Shown in pieces: positions 62,492 to 64,000 of a DNA stretch of 64,000 nt. This DNA comes from Ichthyocystis sparus (GTDB lineage Bacteria; Pseudomonadota; Gammaproteobacteria; Burkholderiales; 2013Ark19i), in assembly GCF_900078755.1 (NCBI RefSeq), contig NZ_FKIH01000003.1. The stretch is one strand, 5' to 3'. The notes beneath the pieces were generated by a model. It was not told the origin of the DNA. It made no database searches and saw only the letters and a list, made by a program, of their open reading frames with translations. Made by a program: the position numbers and the translations under genes. Within the stretch, counting starts at the first letter, position 1. The number at the start of each line of letters is the position of its first letter.

Positions 62492-63343
62492 ATGACTGAA
62501 GGCGGCGATTTACCCCCACATCATGGTCTTCTCCGCGGGTTGCTGTGGTTTTTGGTATCTCGGGTGGCCAATTCCTTTAATACTCAAGATGCACGTTGCT
62601 TCATTGTACGGTTGGTTCGTTTTTTCTCTGATCGTAACACTATTGGTCTAGACGATGCTCTATTTGTTGAAAGGGCGTTACATGTTTCAGACATGACCGT
62701 CAGCGACATAGTAGTTCCACGGGCTCAGATGCAGTTCATAGACATATCATGGACCAACGAGCAGATTTTGTCAGTTATTTTGGATACTGGACATTCTCGT
62801 TTTCCTGTTTTCGATGGTAAAAAGGATACAATTTTTGGTATCTTTTTGGCCAAGGACTTTATTCGTAGCCTGTCAGATGAGGATTTTAAGCTACACAACC
62901 ATGTGCGTCCCGTAGTTTTTGTTCCAGAATCTAAACCCCTCAACATGCTGTTGCGCGATTTTAGGTCCAAGCGTTATCACATGGCTATAGTCGTGGACGA
63001 GTATGGAAGTGTGAGTGGTTTGGTGACAATCGAGGATGTGCTTGAAATGATTGTTGGCGATATAGAGGATGAGTTTGATTCCTATGAGCCCGGAGATGAG
63101 GTAGTTAGTGATGATGATGGTAGTTGGCGCGTTAAAGCCTCAGTTGAGATTTCCGTACTAAATGAGGCTCTAGGTTCAGATTTTCCCGACGATTGTTTCG
63201 ACACAGTTGGGGGGTTGGTCTTACATCACGCAGGTAGGGTTTTGCAGAGAGGTGAGTCTGTGTGTGTGAACAACTGGATGTTCTCTGTGATTCAGTCAGA
63301 TGCTAGAAAGATTTATTCTATAAGGGTTGAGCGTGTTCCCTAA
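62492..63343 (+). CDS. corC: CBS-domain protein CorC (YbeX-like)
   Basis: This is a soluble HlyC/CorC-type protein of 283 residues, with a basic N-terminus, two CBS domains (about 65-190; MTVSDIVVPRAQMQFID, then HVRPVVFVPESKPLNMLLRDFRSKRYHMAIVVDEYGSVSGLVTIEDVLEMIVGDIEDEFD) and a C-terminal CorC/HlyC domain (about 205-280, DDGSWRVKASVEISVLNEALG). In E. coli it is linked to magnesium/cobalt efflux and, as YbeX, to ribosome function. It sits immediately upstream of lnt, as in most proteobacteria. The ATG has an AGGAAG SD. Confidence 0.93.
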   Translation: MTEGGDLPPHHGLLRGLLWFLVSRVANSFNTQDARCFIVRLVRFFSDRNTIGLDDALFVERALHVSDMTVSDIVVPRAQMQFIDISWTNEQILSVILDTGHSRFPVFDGKKDTIFGIFLAKDFIRSLSDEDFKLHNHVRPVVFVPESKPLNMLLRDFRSKRYHMAIVVDEYGSVSGLVTIEDVLEMIVGDIEDEFDSYEPGDEVVSDDDGSWRVKASVEISVLNEALGSDFPDDCFDTVGGLVLHHAGRVLQRGESVCVNNWMFSVIQSDARKIYSIRVERVP

Positions 63344-64000
63344 AAGGGTAACTAATATTAGCCAATCCATGACCTTTAATTGCACTCTTTCATGCATTGC
63401 TGGTTGTGTGTATGTTGCTAGTTTTTACCCTAAATTTTGTTTTTGGTGGCTTACTCCCATATGCATTTTTGTACTGTACTTCTCCCTCGTTCGTTCTTCT
63501 TCCATCAAATCATCTCTAGTAATATTTTTTGTTTTCTGTGCGCTAGTTATGTTATCTGCCTCCTTCTGGATAGCATCAGCCATACATAATTTTACCGGTG
63601 CTTCTTATTGGCCGTTACTTGTTTTAGTATGGATTTTTTTCAGTTTTGTATTGGCTTTGTTCTTACCTGGAATTGCGGTAAGCCATATTTTAGATCATAC
63701 ACCGCTAGCTTTTGCTGCGACTTTTTCTATCAGTGAGTACCTTCGCTCTCGCTATGCTGTTGGTGGTACTTGGTTTTCTTTTGGATACTCGCAGACCTAC
63801 CCTAGCCCTCTGGGCATGTGGGCACCCGTTGTAGGTATGAATGGCATAAATTTTATTGTTATCTTCTTCTCTGCTACTTTGTACCATGTCATCTTTAACA
63901 CGGAAGGTCGTATAAAACGAGTTATTATTTTTTTAGTGTTTGCAGGGCTATCTTATTACATAAAAAATATCAACTGGACACACCCCATATCAGGTCTATC
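63333..64000 (+). CDS. lnt: Apolipoprotein N-acyltransferase Lnt, N-terminal part (cut by window end)
   Basis: Lnt adds the third acyl chain to lipoproteins in the inner membrane. The open frame runs off the window end, giving 222 residues. It has several membrane helices from the N-terminus and the Lnt hallmark run SEYLRSRYAVGGTWFSFGYSQ followed by YPSPLGMWAPVVGMNGINF. The catalytic glutamate of the nitrilase domain would lie beyond the window. GTG 63333 overlaps the corC end by 11 bp and has an AAGGG SD six bases upstream; ATG 63369 is an alternative. The corC-lnt pairing supports the call. Confidence 0.88.
   Translation, partial: MFPKRVTNISQSMTFNCTLSCIAGCVYVASFYPKFCFWWLTPICIFVLYFSLVRSSSIKSSLVIFFVFCALVMLSASFWIASAIHNFTGASYWPLLVLVWIFFSFVLALFLPGIAVSHILDHTPLAFAATFSISEYLRSRYAVGGTWFSFGYSQTYPSPLGMWAPVVGMNGINFIVIFFSATLYHVIFNTEGRIKRVIIFLVFAGLSYYIKNINWTHPISGL

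Noticed and set aside
1..64000. Prophage, insertion sequence, toxin-antitoxin or defence island
   Set aside because: No transposase, integrase, phage structural, nuclease-defence or small toxin genes were recognised on either strand; nearly all DNA is assigned to housekeeping genes.

Overview
The window is about 64 kb of low-GC (A/T-rich by eye), densely packed chromosomal DNA, almost entirely housekeeping genes. The organism looks like a betaproteobacterium. Several blocks have the gene order I know from Burkholderiales and relatives: mlaFEDACB-ABC exporter-bolA-murA, coxB-coxA-cox11-coxC-DUF2909-surf1-sco-like-ctaA-ctaB-sco1-rpoH, glyA-nrdR, argS-SPOR-dsbA, ubiE-ubiJ-ubiB, and an STAAKK-repeat histone H1-like protein. 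Low GC, small intergenic gaps and trimmed neighbourhoods suggest a host-associated lineage with a moderately reduced genome. A relative of Candidatus Ichthyocystis would fit, but that name is a guess. I saw no phage, insertion sequence, CRISPR array or rRNA operon.

Layout. 1-5 kb: an unrecognised protein cut by the window edge, then pmbA, glyA, nrdR and dsbB. 4.9-10.7 kb, minus strand: tRNA-Arg(CCG), gltX, argS, a SPOR protein, dsbA, ribD. 10.8-14.8 kb: a cytochrome c5 locus that looks split in two, then rep helicase and a membrane class III adenylate cyclase on the minus strand. 14.9-22.3 kb: Mla lipid-transport operon, a YadG/YadH-type ABC exporter, a BolA-family gene and murA. 22.5-32.2 kb: a PAS-PAS-GGDEF diguanylate cyclase, tsaD, the macromolecular-synthesis cluster rpsU-yqeY-dnaG-rpoD, and mpl. 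32.3-40.7 kb: the aa3/caa3 cytochrome oxidase cluster with its copper and heme A assembly factors. 40.7-49 kb: rpoH, ubiB-ubiJ-ubiE, a sodium:solute symporter, a DUF971 protein, a LivK-like lipoprotein, an FAD-linked oxidase. 49-57.9 kb: nrdAB, histone H1-like protein, an aldehyde dehydrogenase with an MHS-type transporter. 57.9-64 kb: uvrA, ssb and an MFS gene on the minus strand, then corC and the start of lnt.

Connections inside the window. NrdR is encoded at 3.9 kb, and two NrdR-box-like palindromes 32 bp apart lie upstream of nrdAB at 49.1 kb, so regulator and target are both here. DsbA and DsbB form a complete periplasmic disulfide pair. The cytochrome oxidase block carries structural subunits, heme A synthesis (CtaA, CtaB) and copper delivery (Cox11, Sco1, a second CxxxC thioredoxin-like protein). 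Both cAMP and c-di-GMP synthesis enzymes are encoded.

I found no convincing undescribed multi-gene system. The most unusual signals are lineage-specific changes to known genes: the split cytochrome c5, an 11-residue repeat spacer in MlaC, a His/Met-rich insert in Sco1, the homogenised histone repeat, and a long acidic N-terminus on RpoD. Start codons were refined from Shine-Dalgarno (SD) sequences and family alignments recalled from memory; no database search was run.
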